From: Ashinkailepas kermadecensis
Lineage: Eukaryota; Arthropoda; Thecostraca; Neolepadidae
Direction of reading: 5' to 3'
DNA: 64,000 bases
NCBI GenBank assembly: GCA_034440615.1
Contig: JAOTOM010003677.1
Coordinates: 1 to 64,000, forward strand
Shown here: in pieces, positions 45,862-55,312 of the stretch
How the letters are laid out: every line of letters starts with the position of its first letter
Numbering within the stretch: the first letter of the stretch is position 1
Program-made: the position numbers and the translations under genes
The notes under the pieces: generated by a model
Databases searched by the model: none
Told to the model about the DNA's origin: nothing
Seen by the model: the letters and a program-made list of their open reading frames with translations, nothing else

Positions 45862-48800
45862 CTCCAATGGAACTGCAGAGGTTTGAGAACCAGCTTCCAC
45901 GACCTCCAAACCATTTTACACACCCGAGTACCATTAGTAGTATGTCTCCAAGAGACTAAGCTGTCGCCAGGTGCACACTTTCAAATAAAAAACTACACAG
46001 TGTTGCGTAGGGATATTACTCCTCGCACGGTGGCCCATGGCGGTGTGCTCATTGCTGTGCACAATTCTGTAGCATTCACACATGTACCTCTCTCCTCAAA
46101 TATTGAAGGTTTCGCTGCTCGTGTGAAAATAGACCACCGTGCTATTACCATATGCAGCCTATACCTTCCGCCGGGCGGACCGTTTCCACTTGCAGATCTA
46201 TCCGAAACTATGGCTCAGCTCACCCCACCGGTGATTGCGTGCGGCGATTTTAATGCTCACCACTCTCTTTGGTGCTCAACCATGATTACAAGCCGTGGGC
46301 GTGCAATGGAGCGTTTTATAAGCGATTTTCCCCTCTGCATTCTTAACACGGGAACACCAACACATTTCACATTACCAACTGGGCAAACCTCCGTACTGGA
46401 CCTCACCCTCTGTAGTCCAGAAATTGCACCTTTACTAGAATGGTCTGTAGACGATGACCCACACAACAGCGACCATTTCCCCGTTTACTCACATTTCGTT
46501 GGTCGTGTTACGGTTGGTCGACGACCTTCAAAGTGGCTATTCCACCGAGCCGACTGGGAGGCCTTCCAGTCGAACCTCGAAAGCACACTCCACGACTATT
46601 CAGATGAATCGGCCATCTCCATCGAGACTTTCACTACGGTGACTCTGCAGAGTGCTCAGCGGCACATTCCACGTTCATCGGGAACGTCGATTCGAGTACC
46701 AGTCCCATGGTGGTCCGAGAAGTGCCGAGAGGCAATCCGTGCTAGGAAGAGGGCATTTCGTACGTTTAATAATAATAGTTGCACATATAATTTAATAGCT
46801 TTTCGCAAAGCCCGAGCGCTCGCTAGACGAACTATCGCCGAGGCGAAACGAGACTCATGGAAGGCGTACGTCAACACGTTAAATCGCTCCACATCTTTGT
46901 CAACTGTATGGTCTCGAATTAAGCGCTTCTCTGGAAAACTAGCCCCAGTTCCTCTCCCCGTCCTACACATGTCCGGACAAGACATCATCGACCCAGAAGA
47001 AGTGGCCGACAAAATAGGATGTGCCTTGTCCGCACGCTCGGAAAATACTACTAACGAACTATTTCTAAGACATAAGGCTCGGAGCGAGGAACGCCCTCTT
47101 GACTTTCCCACGACAGACATCCTCGAGTACAACGTACCATTTTCAGTCTCTGAACTAACTACAGCAATTAGCGCACTCAAGAGTGTGGCAGAGGGCCCGG
47201 ACACTCTACATAATGATATAATCAAGCATATACCAGCGACTGCTCTTGGAATACTCTTGGAAGCCATAAATGAAATGTGGACATCAGGCACCTTTCCATC
47301 TTCGTGGCGGGAGGAAATTATTGTGCCCATACGGAAACCAAATAAATCGGGGAAGGATCCACTGCACTACCGACCCATCTCGCTTACTTGCTCCCTATGT
47401 AAACTGTTTGAGAAAATGGTGAATGTCCGATTGATGTGGTTTTTGGAACATAACAATTGTCTTACTATGATACAGAGTGGCTTTCGAAAACACCGTAGCA
47501 CACTTGACCATATTTTAACACTCGACTCCGTTGTGCGCTCTGGGTTTATGAAGCGTCACCATACAGCTGTAGTATTTTTTTACATTGACGGCGCATATGA
47601 CACGACATGGCGCCACGGCATCCTGATGAAGCTACACAATATGGGTATCAGAGGCTCCATGGGGTTCTTCTTGACTAATTTGTTATCCTCCAGAACGTTT
47701 CGGGTTAGAATAGGAGGCTCCCTCTCTGGTACGTTCTCACAAGTCAACGGAGTCCCGCAGGGAAGCGTGCTGAGTGTAGCATTATTTGCTATAGCGATCA
47801 ACGATGTGGGTAGTTCACTGCCGACTTCCATAGGGAAGGCCCTATTCGTGGATGACTTCGCCATGTGGTGCACTTCGCGCTCTGTGCACACGGTAGAGAG
47901 GCAACTCCAGATTGCTGTCCGGAAGGTGCAGGGCTGGTGCAACGAAACCGGTTTCGCCATGTCTACATCGAAAACCACCGCTGTCCACTTCTGCCGCAAA
48001 CGCTCTTGTAATGACCCCATGATTATGCTGAACGGACGCCATATCCCATTCAAGCCAGCCGCCAAGTTCCTAGGTATATGGATGGACCGCCGACTAACAT
48101 ACAACACCCACATCAATGATCTTGTACAAAAATGTGCAAAACGACTTCAGGTGATGAGCACTGTCTCCAGATGCTCCTATGGAGCAGACAGGTCTATTTT
48201 ACTTCTCATGTACCGATCGCTAGTACGCTCTAAAATTGACTATGGATGTTTTATTTATGACGGAGCGTGTGTCACAACGAAACGCCGTTTGGACGTTATA
48301 CACAATACAGCCCTTCGTGTTGCTACTGGAGCTTTCCGTACTTCTCCAGCCGGTAGTCTAATGGCCGAAACCGATGAACCTCCCCTTGCGTTACGCCGTA
48401 TGCTAATGGGAGCGAGATATGCATGTAAGGTCGCACAGAACCGGAAACATCCAGCATATAAATGGATATTTTCGAGGTCATTACTGCCACGTCGGTCAAC
48501 CAGTAATCAGCGTCGCTTGCCATTTTCTTGGCGCATGGCTTCTATCTTTCGCAAATGCAATATTAGACCAAGCTCTATGACACGCGCTGTCACTCCGAGC
48601 ATCCCCCCTTGGAAGGTTGTCCCAGTGCAGACTGACCTCACTTTGTCCCATTCAAAGAAGGGAAATGTAACCTCCGAAGAATTCCGCATGCTTGCGTTAG
48701 AAAAACTACACCAGTACCGTGAGTTCTCCCGCATCTACACAGACGGCTCCAAGTCTCCTTCCGGCGTGGGATGCGCGTATGTTGGTCGACGTGGTATTGG

Positions 48801-49557
48801 TTACTTCTGTTTACCGAAGCAGGCGTCGATCTTTACCGCTGAACTTTACGCCATTTTGCAATCGCTTTATCATATTCAGTATCACCAGTCTATAAATCAC
48901 GTCGTTTTTGCTGACTCCCTGAGCAGTCTCTGGGCAATGAGGTCTTTCAACCCGGATAACAGGCTTGTGCACAGGATTCTTTCCGTCGTCAAATCCCTGA
49001 CTACTATCAACAAAAACATCGTATTCTGCTGGATCCCCAGCCATGTTGGACTCGCAGGTAACGAAGCTGTCGATATAGCCTCCAAGCACGCAATCAGCAA
49101 TGGCCGTGAAGTTCGTCTACGTCTTCCTCCAAGTGATATATACCCCTCCATATTATCACATATACGGTCCGAATGGCAACGAACCTGGAATTCCAAACCT
49201 AGTAAGTTGAGGGTTATAAAGCCGGCACTAGGTATGTGGCACTCCTCACACCGGACCTCACGACGGGAGGAAGTAACGCTCTGCCGATTGAGGATTGGCC
49301 ATACATTCGCGACACATAGCTTTCTTCTGACCGGTGACGACCAACCTTTATGCCCACGCTGTTCGGACCCGCTTACCGTGTATCATGTTTTAGTAGATTG
49401 TGTACTGCTGGACCCTCTCCGACGCCAGATTTTAGGACGGGTAAACATCGACACTTTACGAATGATACTAAACAATGACTCTGGGGTTGTATCGTCTGGA
49501 AACATTTTTACTTTCCTTCAACAAGTACGTTTTGAAGTTATATATCACCGCCCCTGA
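45862..49557 (+). CDS. LINE E ORF2: endonuclease, reverse transcriptase, RNase H, zinc finger
   Basis: About 1,231 residues without a stop. I start at LQWNCRGL (45862) because homologous copy D starts the same way. The frame is open only from 45847, and neither copy has an ATG there, so initiation is unclear. Endonuclease: CLQETKLSPG, CGDFNAHHSL (about 126) and NSDHFPVYSHF (about 202). Reverse transcriptase (about 485-720): [25 protein letters not shown], motif A FFYIDGAYDTTW, GVPQGSVLSVALF and FVDD (662-665). The motif A position that is normally Asp is Tyr (residue 574, codon TAC at 47581-47583), so polymerase activity is probably lost. RNase H: TDGSK (about 961), AELYA, ADSLSSL, WIPSHVGLAGNEAVDIASK. 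C-terminal finger CPRC-X7-HVLVDC (about 1166-1182). The product nicks target DNA and copies the LINE RNA there. Confidence 0.93.
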   Translation, partial: LQWNCRGLRTSFHDLQTILHTRVPLVVCLQETKLSPGAHFQIKNYTVLRRDITPRTVAHGGVLIAVHNSVAFTHVPLSSNIEGFAARVKIDHRAITICSLYLPPGGPFPLADLSETMAQLTPPVIACGDFNAHHSLWCSTMITSRGRAMERFISDFPLCILNTGTPTHFTLPTGQTSVLDLTLCSPEIAPLLEWSVDDDPHNSDHFPVYSHFVGRVTVGRRPSKWLFHRADWEAFQSNLESTLHDYSDESAISIETFTTVTLQSAQRHIPRSSGTSIRVPVPWWSEKCREAIRARKRAFRTFNNNSCTYNLIAFRKARALARRTIAEAKRDSWKAYVNTLNRSTSLSTVWSRIKRFSGKLAPVPLPVLHMSGQDIIDPEEVADKIGCALSARSENTTNELFLRHKARSEERPLDFPTTDILEYNVPFSVSELTTAISALKSVAEGPDTLHNDIIKHIPATALGILLEAINEMWTSGTFPSSWREEIIVPIRKPNKSGKDPLHYRPISLTCSLCKLFEKMVNVRLMWFLEHNNCLTMIQSGFRKHRSTLDHILTLDSVVRSGFMKRHHTAVVFFYIDGAYDTTWRHGILMKLHNMGIRGSMGFFLTNLLSSRTFRVRIGGSLSGTFSQVNGVPQGSVLSVALFAIAINDVGSSLPTSIGKALFVDDFAMWCTSRSVHTVERQLQIAVRKVQGWCNETGFAMSTSKTTAVHFCRKRSCNDPMIMLNGRHIPFKPAAKFLGIWMDRRLTYNTHINDLVQKCAKRLQVMSTVSRCSYGADRSILLLMYRSLVRSKIDYGCFIYDGACVTTKRRLDVIHNTALRVATGAFRTSPAGSLMAETDEPPLALRRMLMGARYACKVAQNRKHPAYKWIFSRSLLPRRSTSNQRRLPFSWRMASIFRKCNIRPSSMTRAVTPSIPPWKVVPVQTDLTLSHSKKGNVTSEEFRMLALEKLHQYREFSRIYTDGSKSPSGVGCAYVGRRGIGYFCLPKQASIFTAELYAILQSLYHIQYHQSINHVVFADSLSSLWAMRSFNPDNRLVHRILSVVKSLTTINKNIVFCWIPSHVGLAGNEAVDIASKHAISNGREVRLRLPPSDIYPSILSHIRSEWQRTWNSKPSKLRVIKPALGMWHSSHRTSRREEVTLCRLRIGHTFATHSFLLTGDDQPLCPRCSDPLTVYHVLVDCVLLDPLRRQILGRVNIDTLRMILNNDSGVVSSGNIFTFLQQVRFEVIYHRP

Positions 49558-49669
49558 AGACTATTAACTACTGACTACTATGGGAGCATAGTAGATTAAC
49601 TATAAACGCAGTTATGGGCGCAAAATGACCATTGCAGTCGACGCGCCCCTAAACACCAATTCATCATCA
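49558..49669 (+). other. LINE E 3' untranslated region with conserved terminal hairpin
   Basis: Hairpin arms GGGCGC (49616-49621) and GCGCCC (49643-49648) enclose AAAATGACCATTGCAGTCGA. The same structure, with loop words ATGACC and GCAGTCGA conserved, is present in copies A, B, D, F and G. The tail after it is TAAACACCAATTCATCATCA. In LINEs with stringent 3' recognition, such hairpins are bound by the reverse transcriptase to start copying. Confidence 0.85.
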
Positions 49670-49682
49670 TTGATCAGCCGCA
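49670..49682. repeat. Target-site duplication of LINE E, right copy
   Basis: TTGATCAGCCGCA, identical to 43089-43101. Confidence 0.97.
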
Positions 49683-49844
49683 TGCCAGTGGCTGCGTCGC
49701 GGGAATCTCCAGTGGCGTGTATTGCGCTGTTCACCATTGGTGGGCAGCGTCGCCGACATTACCCATGCACTCGTAGTTTGCAGTCGGTGTAGCAACTATT
49801 TCCCCTTCCCCGTAGACGATGCTCACCTGACGGCCCTATGAAGG

Positions 49845-50005
49845 TGCTGTGATGGTGTTGTCACGGCCCTCTGAAGGTGCTGTGATGGTGTTGTCACGGC
49901 CCTCTGAAGGTGCTGTGATGGTGTTGTCACGGCCCTCTGAAGGTGCTGTGATGGTGTTGTCACGGCCCTCTGAAGGTGCTGTGATGGTGTTGTCACGGCC
50001 CTCTG
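49845..50005. repeat. 33-bp minisatellite, left segment (about 5 copies)
   Basis: Units of GGTGCTGTGATGGTGTTGTC plus ACGGCCCTCTGAA, nearly identical. The array resumes after the SINE at 50158. Confidence 0.97.
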
Positions 50006-50157
50006 TGATGAGGGAAGGTGCTCGTCTTACAATCGAAATGTTGTGGGTTCGAATCTCACCTGTCGCTACTTTTCCCCCCCAAACAATCGGCGTGGAGATT
50101 GGCGACGCTATATGACTCAACGGTAGACGTGTCGTAAACCAATAACCAACCAACCAA
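50006..50157 (+). mobile_element. tRNA-derived SINE inserted in a 33-bp minisatellite
   Basis: The head contains a tRNA-like anticodon loop (CTTACAA, 50026-50032) and a T arm: stem GTGGG (50043-50047), loop TTCGAAT and stem CTCAC (50055-50059). GGTTCGAATCT matches the Pol III B box. No convincing A box is left, so the head is probably 5'-truncated. The last ~57 bases (GGCGACGCTATATGACTCAA and onward to AATAACCAACCAACCAA) resemble the LINE 3' end: the TATGAC loop word, a possible short stem and the AACC tail. The length of about 150 bp fits a SINE. It is bounded on both sides by units of the same array. Confidence 0.8.
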
Positions 50158-50500
50158 GGTGCTGTGATGGTGTTGTCACGGCCCTCTGAAAGGTGCTGTG
50201 ATGGCCCTCTGAAGGTGCTGTGATGGTGTTGTCACGGCCCTCTGAAGGTGCTGTGATGGTGTTGTCACGGCCCTCTGAAGGTGCTGTGATGGTGTTGTCA
50301 TGGCCCTCTGAAGGTGCTGTGATGGTGTTGTCACGGCCCTCTGAAGGTGCTGTGATGGTGTTGTCACGGCCCTCTGAAGGTGCTGTGATGGTGTTGTCAC
50401 GGCCCTCTGAAGGTGCTGTGATGGTGTTGTCACGGCCCTCTGAAAGTGCTGTGATGGTCCTCTGAATGTGCTGTGATGGTGTTGCGGCGGCCCTCTGAAG
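50158..50500. repeat. 33-bp minisatellite, right segment (about 10 copies)
   Basis: Same unit as 49845-50005. Edge units at 50185-50215 and 50440-50500 have deletions and substitutions. Confidence 0.97.
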
Positions 50501-50587
50501 GTATTTTGATGACATTGTGATGGGGCTGTGATTGTGTTGTGACTGCACTGTGATTGTGCTGTGACAGTTTGTGACTGTGTCCCGCAG

Positions 50588-50732
50588 TGACAACTCCACC
50601 GAGTCGACCAGCGACGACGACAATGCCTCCGGCTCGCTGGCCGACGACAACAACAACTTCACCAAGAACATAACGATGACGTCCGAGGACCTGCTGCAGC
50701 CAGGCCACGTCGTCAAGGAGCGATGGAAAGTG
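50588..50732 (+). CDS. Asator: Tau-tubulin kinase (Asator-like), exon with the start of the kinase domain
   Basis: The splice acceptor is GTGTCCCGCAG ending at 50587. The exon encodes an acidic, Ser/Asn-rich segment and then MTSEDLLQPGHVVKERWKV, ending in phase 0 at 50732 before the donor GTCAGT. It joins in frame to the exon at 53471, giving [17 protein letters not shown], the typical start of the TTBK kinase domain (CK1 superfamily). These kinases phosphorylate tau and tubulin-associated proteins and act at microtubules and spindles. The entry phase leaves the first base as the third position of a codon, so at least one upstream exon exists, not found here. The ATG at 50676 could alternatively be used as a start in a shorter transcript. 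The donor is duplicated by the adjacent 34-bp repeat. Confidence 0.9.
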
Positions 50733-50870
50733 GTCAGTGTGGGCAGCCCAGGGGCGATGGAGAGTGGTCAGTGTGGGCAGCCCAGGAGCGATGGAAAGTG
50801 GTCAGTGTGGGCAGCCCAGGGGCGATGGAAGGTGGTCAGTGTCGGCAGTGCTCGCCACCGTGCGGCGGGA
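50717..50870. repeat. 34-bp tandem repeat containing the exon end and splice donor, 4 copies
   Basis: Units start at 50717, 50751, 50785 and 50819 with GGRGCGATGGARAGTGGTCA, then GTGTGGGCAGCCCA. The first unit contains the last 16 exon bases and the donor GTCAGT. The next three repeat it, with small changes, inside the intron. The fourth copy has GGAAGGTGGTCAGT. Three periods equal 102 bases, so the fourth donor is in the same frame as the first. Confidence 0.95.
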
Positions 50871-51410
50871 GGTCGACGGGGAGCCGGACACTGGCCGGGG
50901 AGGGACCAGCAGCGGGGAGGCGGCGATCAGTCAGCAGTCGTGGAGGTGGAGACAGCCGGCACCGTTCGGGAAGCGATGAGTCTGGTCGAGTGCCAGCGAC
51001 GCGTGCCTCCGCACGCGCCGTTTGTGCCGCCTCATGTTTGTCTGCTCCTGTGTTCAGTTCGTGTCCTTCATCTTTTGTCGCCCCGAATGTCGTATCAGTT
51101 ATGTTGGTTACGCCGCCTGTTGCCGGTTGGTCCGTCTTCGTGTTCAGTCCGCGCCGCTCCCTGAACAGGAGCATGCCCAGCCGCTGTTCACGCGTTCCAC
51201 ATCTTCAACGTTACATTCGGTGTCACGTGACATCTTGCCACGTCACATCCTCGTGTCCGTTACCGTTGTGTAACATTTATCAACCTCGGCAGACACACTG
51301 TGGGCACGCCATGATAAAGCGCAACGCTCGTGGCTAGATACAATGAAACAGCTCAGTGGTAAGATCAAATTTATTCCAAGATTGGAGCCTTTTCAGTCAA
51401 AGCTATTTTG

Positions 51411-51412
<2 letters not shown>
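50871..51412 (+). other. Kinase intron, single-copy part
   Basis: No exon recognised in this stretch of the intron 50733-53470. The frames that run through it continue from the repeat and show no kinase motif. Confidence 0.5.

Positions 51413-51482
<70 letters not shown>
51413..51482. repeat. (TA)n microsatellite, about 34 units
   Basis: Uninterrupted alternating TA within the kinase intron. Confidence 0.98.
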
Positions 51483-51485
<3 letters not shown>

Positions 51486-52382
51486 TGTATGTATAAAGAG
51501 CTGGTATTGTATCGTTGATATTCTTATAGTTTGGCGCACGGCCCCATCCAGCACGTTTGCTGGGCGGAAGTGGGGGGGGGGGGGAACGGCTCCCCTCCCG
51601 GCGATGGTCGTGCCCCCAGTCAGAGACCATTTCCCAGGCTTTATCATTGCTGTGGATACCGGAGTCTGGCCGCCATGGATGCTGGTGCCGCGGTCGTCAA
51701 TGAGCGCAGCCCCCCACCCCACCCCGCCACAACCAAAATACCTTAAAGGAGGCCCTGGTCCACCCCGGTCCCTCACAGTTATGATGTACCTTTACCACTT
51801 TCTGAAGTGTTGATGTACATTTATGTGCGTGCCTTGTTGATAGTATATTTGACCTGTGGATATAATTTATTTGTTTATCACGTTTTTTAAATCTTATTTT
51901 CCCCGTATATTGACCTTATTTTGTCGATCCCTTCCCCGTGGTACGAATCCTTATTTGAAGATTTGTTTCATCTTGCATTTTACAATTTGTTTCCCAATGT
52001 GTCGTTCCATCGCATTTGTTCCTTCATTGTCCGCTGCTTCCACAATCAATGGTGCTGCAACGACATCCCCCAACTTCTTTCCCAGAACTTGTTAGGACAT
52101 CGTGAAGGGTGCCACAGGACGCAAATGCAGTCAGTTGGTCGGCCAGCCCGGACCGGTCACTACTCCGCGAAGATTTGTAGGAGCCTCACTGTTTGCAAAT
52201 GTCGGCATTTGTTACTAGTTCATTTGCGTATGCGGGTGCATACGTGATTTACACACACGAGCTTTATCAGCAGTCTCGCCGCGCTTACTTCCATACTCCT
52301 TGGTCTCGCCGCGTCCGTCCTCTCGGGATGTATTTTCGCCGCACAATTGAATGCGGCGGCTGTGGTTCGCGTGCCGCTGTGA
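51483..52382. other. Kinase intron, single-copy part
   Basis: Contains a run of 12 G near 51572-51583 and otherwise nothing recognised. Confidence 0.45.
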
Positions 52383-52541
52383 ATGTGGCAGGCTGCGGCA
52401 GGCTGTGACTGGCAGAGTTGCAGGCTGTGGCAGGCTGTGGCTGGCTGTGGCTGGCTGTGGCAAACCGATGGTGGCTGTGGCTGGCTGTGGCTGACTGTGG
52501 CAGGCCGATGGTGACTGACAGGTTCTGGCTGGCCGTGACAG
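52383..52541. repeat. GGCTGTGGCT-type short tandem repeat
   Basis: Irregular 6-12 bp units such as GGCTGTGGCTGGCTGTGGCA, strongly G and T biased. Confidence 0.9.
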
Positions 52542-52776
52542 TCAGAATCTGTCCTTGGTAGTTTCTGAAAAAGGTTCCCAGCCAGAACCTTGTAGCGAAA
52601 GGCCGTGACAGCTGACTACCACCTGGCAGTAGCAGGTAGGTGTAGATGCGACACGTTCTGGTGGTTCCGGCTGTCGCTGTCTGAGTCTGGCAACTGGTGA
52701 AGTAGTCAGACTCCGCAGGGGCGTGGGTGACGCCGGTAGACGATTGTTGATGCGTGATGGTGGTTTGCGTGCTGTT

Positions 52777-53396
52777 GGTAACGGCTGGTGGTGGTGGTGA
52801 CGGCAGCTGGTGGTGGTATTGGCAGGTGGTGGTGGTGGCGGCAGCTGGTGGTGGTGGTGGCAGCAGCTGGTGGTGGTGACGACAGGTGGTGGTGGTGGTG
52901 GCGGCAGCTGGTGGTGGTGACGACAGGTGGTGGTGGTGGTGGCACGGCAGCTGGTGGTAGTGACGACAGGTGGTGGTGGTGGTGGCAGCAGCTGGTGGTG
53001 GTGACGACAGTGGTGGTGGTGGTGGTGGCGGCAGCTGGTGGTGGTGACGACAGGTGGTGGTGGTGGTGGCAGCAGCTGGTGGTGGTGACGACAGGTGGTG
53101 GTGGTGGTGGCAGCAGCTGGTGGTGGTGACGACAGGTGGTGGTGGTGGTGGCGGCAGCTGGTGGTGGGGACGACAGGTGGTGGTGGTGGCAGCAGCTGGT
53201 GGTGGTGACGGCTGGTGGTGGTAGTGGCGACAGGTGGTGGTGGTGACGGCGGCTGGTGGTGGTAACGACAGGTGCTGGTGGTGCCAGCAGGTGCTGGTGG
53301 TAACGACAGGTGGTGGTGGTGACGGCAGGGGGTGGTGGTGACAGCGGCTGGTGGTGGTAACGACAGGTGGTGGTGGTGACGGCGGCTGGTGGTGGT
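52777..53396. repeat. (GGT)n-based minisatellite in the kinase intron
   Basis: Composite units of GGTGGTGGTGGTGGC, AGCAGCTGGTGGTGGTGAC and GACAGGTGG of about 40 bp, some 15 copies. It ends about 75 bp before the acceptor of the next exon. It is very G-rich on the transcribed-sense strand. Confidence 0.96.
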
Positions 53397-53452
53397 TTCT
53401 GGGAGGTGGCGGTGGAGCTGCATGTTGGCGGACCTCGGCGTTCGCCCACTGA

Positions 53453-54156
<704 letters not shown>

Positions 54157-54288
54157 GTTGTGACACCTTCCTGTGTGTCAACTCCGCACGATACGCGCAT
54201 ATTGTGACACCTTCCTGTGTGTCAACTCCGCACGATACGTGCATGTTGTGACACCTTCCTGTTGGTCAACTCCGCACGATACGCATAT
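54157..54288. repeat. About 44-bp tandem repeat, 3 copies
   Basis: Units of TTGTGACACCTTCCTGTGTG, TCAACTCCGCACGATACG. The third has GTTGGTCAAC. Confidence 0.93.
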
Positions 54289-54488
54289 CGAAAGTTTCTT
54301 TGTTGTCGCAGGTACGCATGCATTTTTCCACATGCACGCCGCAGGATCTCCAACGTTTTTTTTTAACGATTCAGGAGTGCGTCGTGTTGCGAACTGTATG
54401 TGTCCGGCCTTTGGCAAGACTAACCAGCAGTGAATGACTGGGAATGCAGGTTCGTTGCTTTGGTGTGGTGGAGCCCGGAAGTATCGTG

Positions 54489-54640
54489 GAAGTATCGCGT
54501 GTCGCATCACGCACAGTATCTCCTGAAGTAGCACATGCCGCATCACGCACAGTGTCCCCTGAAGTATCACGTGCCGCATCACGCACAGTATATCCTGAAG
54601 TAGCACGTGCCGCACCACGCACAGTATCTCCTTATGTGCA
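54489..54640. repeat. 36-bp minisatellite, 4 copies
   Basis: Units of GTAGCACRTGCCGCATCACG and CACAGTATCTCCTGAA with few substitutions. Confidence 0.95.
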
Positions 54641-55011
54641 GCGTCGCCAGCAATAACTGATATAATAACTGAATAACTGATCGTCCCGCCTGAGGCTGAG
54701 CCTGAGGATGAGGGGTGATTACCTATCAGCTAGTTGTTCATTCCCAGCATCATCGAAGGGCTTCCTCCCTTCTGCACGAGTGTCCTTGAGGTGCTGTGTA
54801 CTTGTTCTTTGTGGGGATTTCCTGCCGATCTGGGAATATTTTTCCCCGGCTTCGCTGAGGACCTCCGTCCCCTCCGGGAACCCTCCTTTCCGCCTCTACC
54901 TAGGATCCTCTCAGTCCTCACTGAGGACCCTCCTGTCGGGCATGCTTGACCAGAAAATGTGAGGGAGTGGATGACGGCACGTGCCCAGTTTTGCAGCACA
55001 CTTGCCACGCG
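54641..55011. other. No recognised feature
   Basis: T- and C-rich single-copy spacer; no motif seen. Confidence 0.4.
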
Positions 55012-55312
55012 GCAGCAGCAGCTGGCACAGGGTGGCTGGCACAGCAGCGGTTGGCACGGGGTTGCTGACACAGCAGCGGCTGGCAAGGAGATGGCTGACA
55101 CAGCATCGGCTGGCAAGGGTGGCTGACACAGCAACGGATGGCACAGCAGCGGCTGGCACGGGGTGGCTGACACAGCAGCGGCTGACACAGGGTGGCTGAC
55201 ACAGCAGCGGCTGGCACGGGGTGGCTGACACAGCAGCGGCTGACACAGGGTGGCTGACACAGCAGCGGCTGGCACGGAGTGGCTGACACAGCAGCGGCTG
55301 ACACGCGGTGGC
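55012..55312. repeat. 29-bp minisatellite, about 10 copies
   Basis: Units of CACAGCAGCGGCTGGCACGG plus GGTGGCTGA. Alternate units have CTGACACAGG instead of CTGGCACGG. Confidence 0.96.

Larger units (their letters stand above)
43102..49669 (+). mobile_element. Full-length I-superfamily LINE, element E
   Basis: A 6,568-bp non-LTR retrotransposon bounded by perfect 13-bp target duplications. In order it has a C-run and hairpin at the 5' end, a GC-rich 5' untranslated region of about 670 bp, ORF1 with three zinc knuckles, a ~300-bp spacer, ORF2 (endonuclease, reverse transcriptase, RNase H, CCHC finger), a 3' hairpin and a tail ACACCAATTCATCATCA. An RNase H downstream of the reverse transcriptase together with an APE-type endonuclease fits the I superfamily (I/Nimb-like). 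Perfect duplications and an intact ORF2 indicate a young insertion, although ORF1 and a catalytic residue are damaged. It lies upstream of the kinase exons in the same orientation. Confidence 0.96.
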
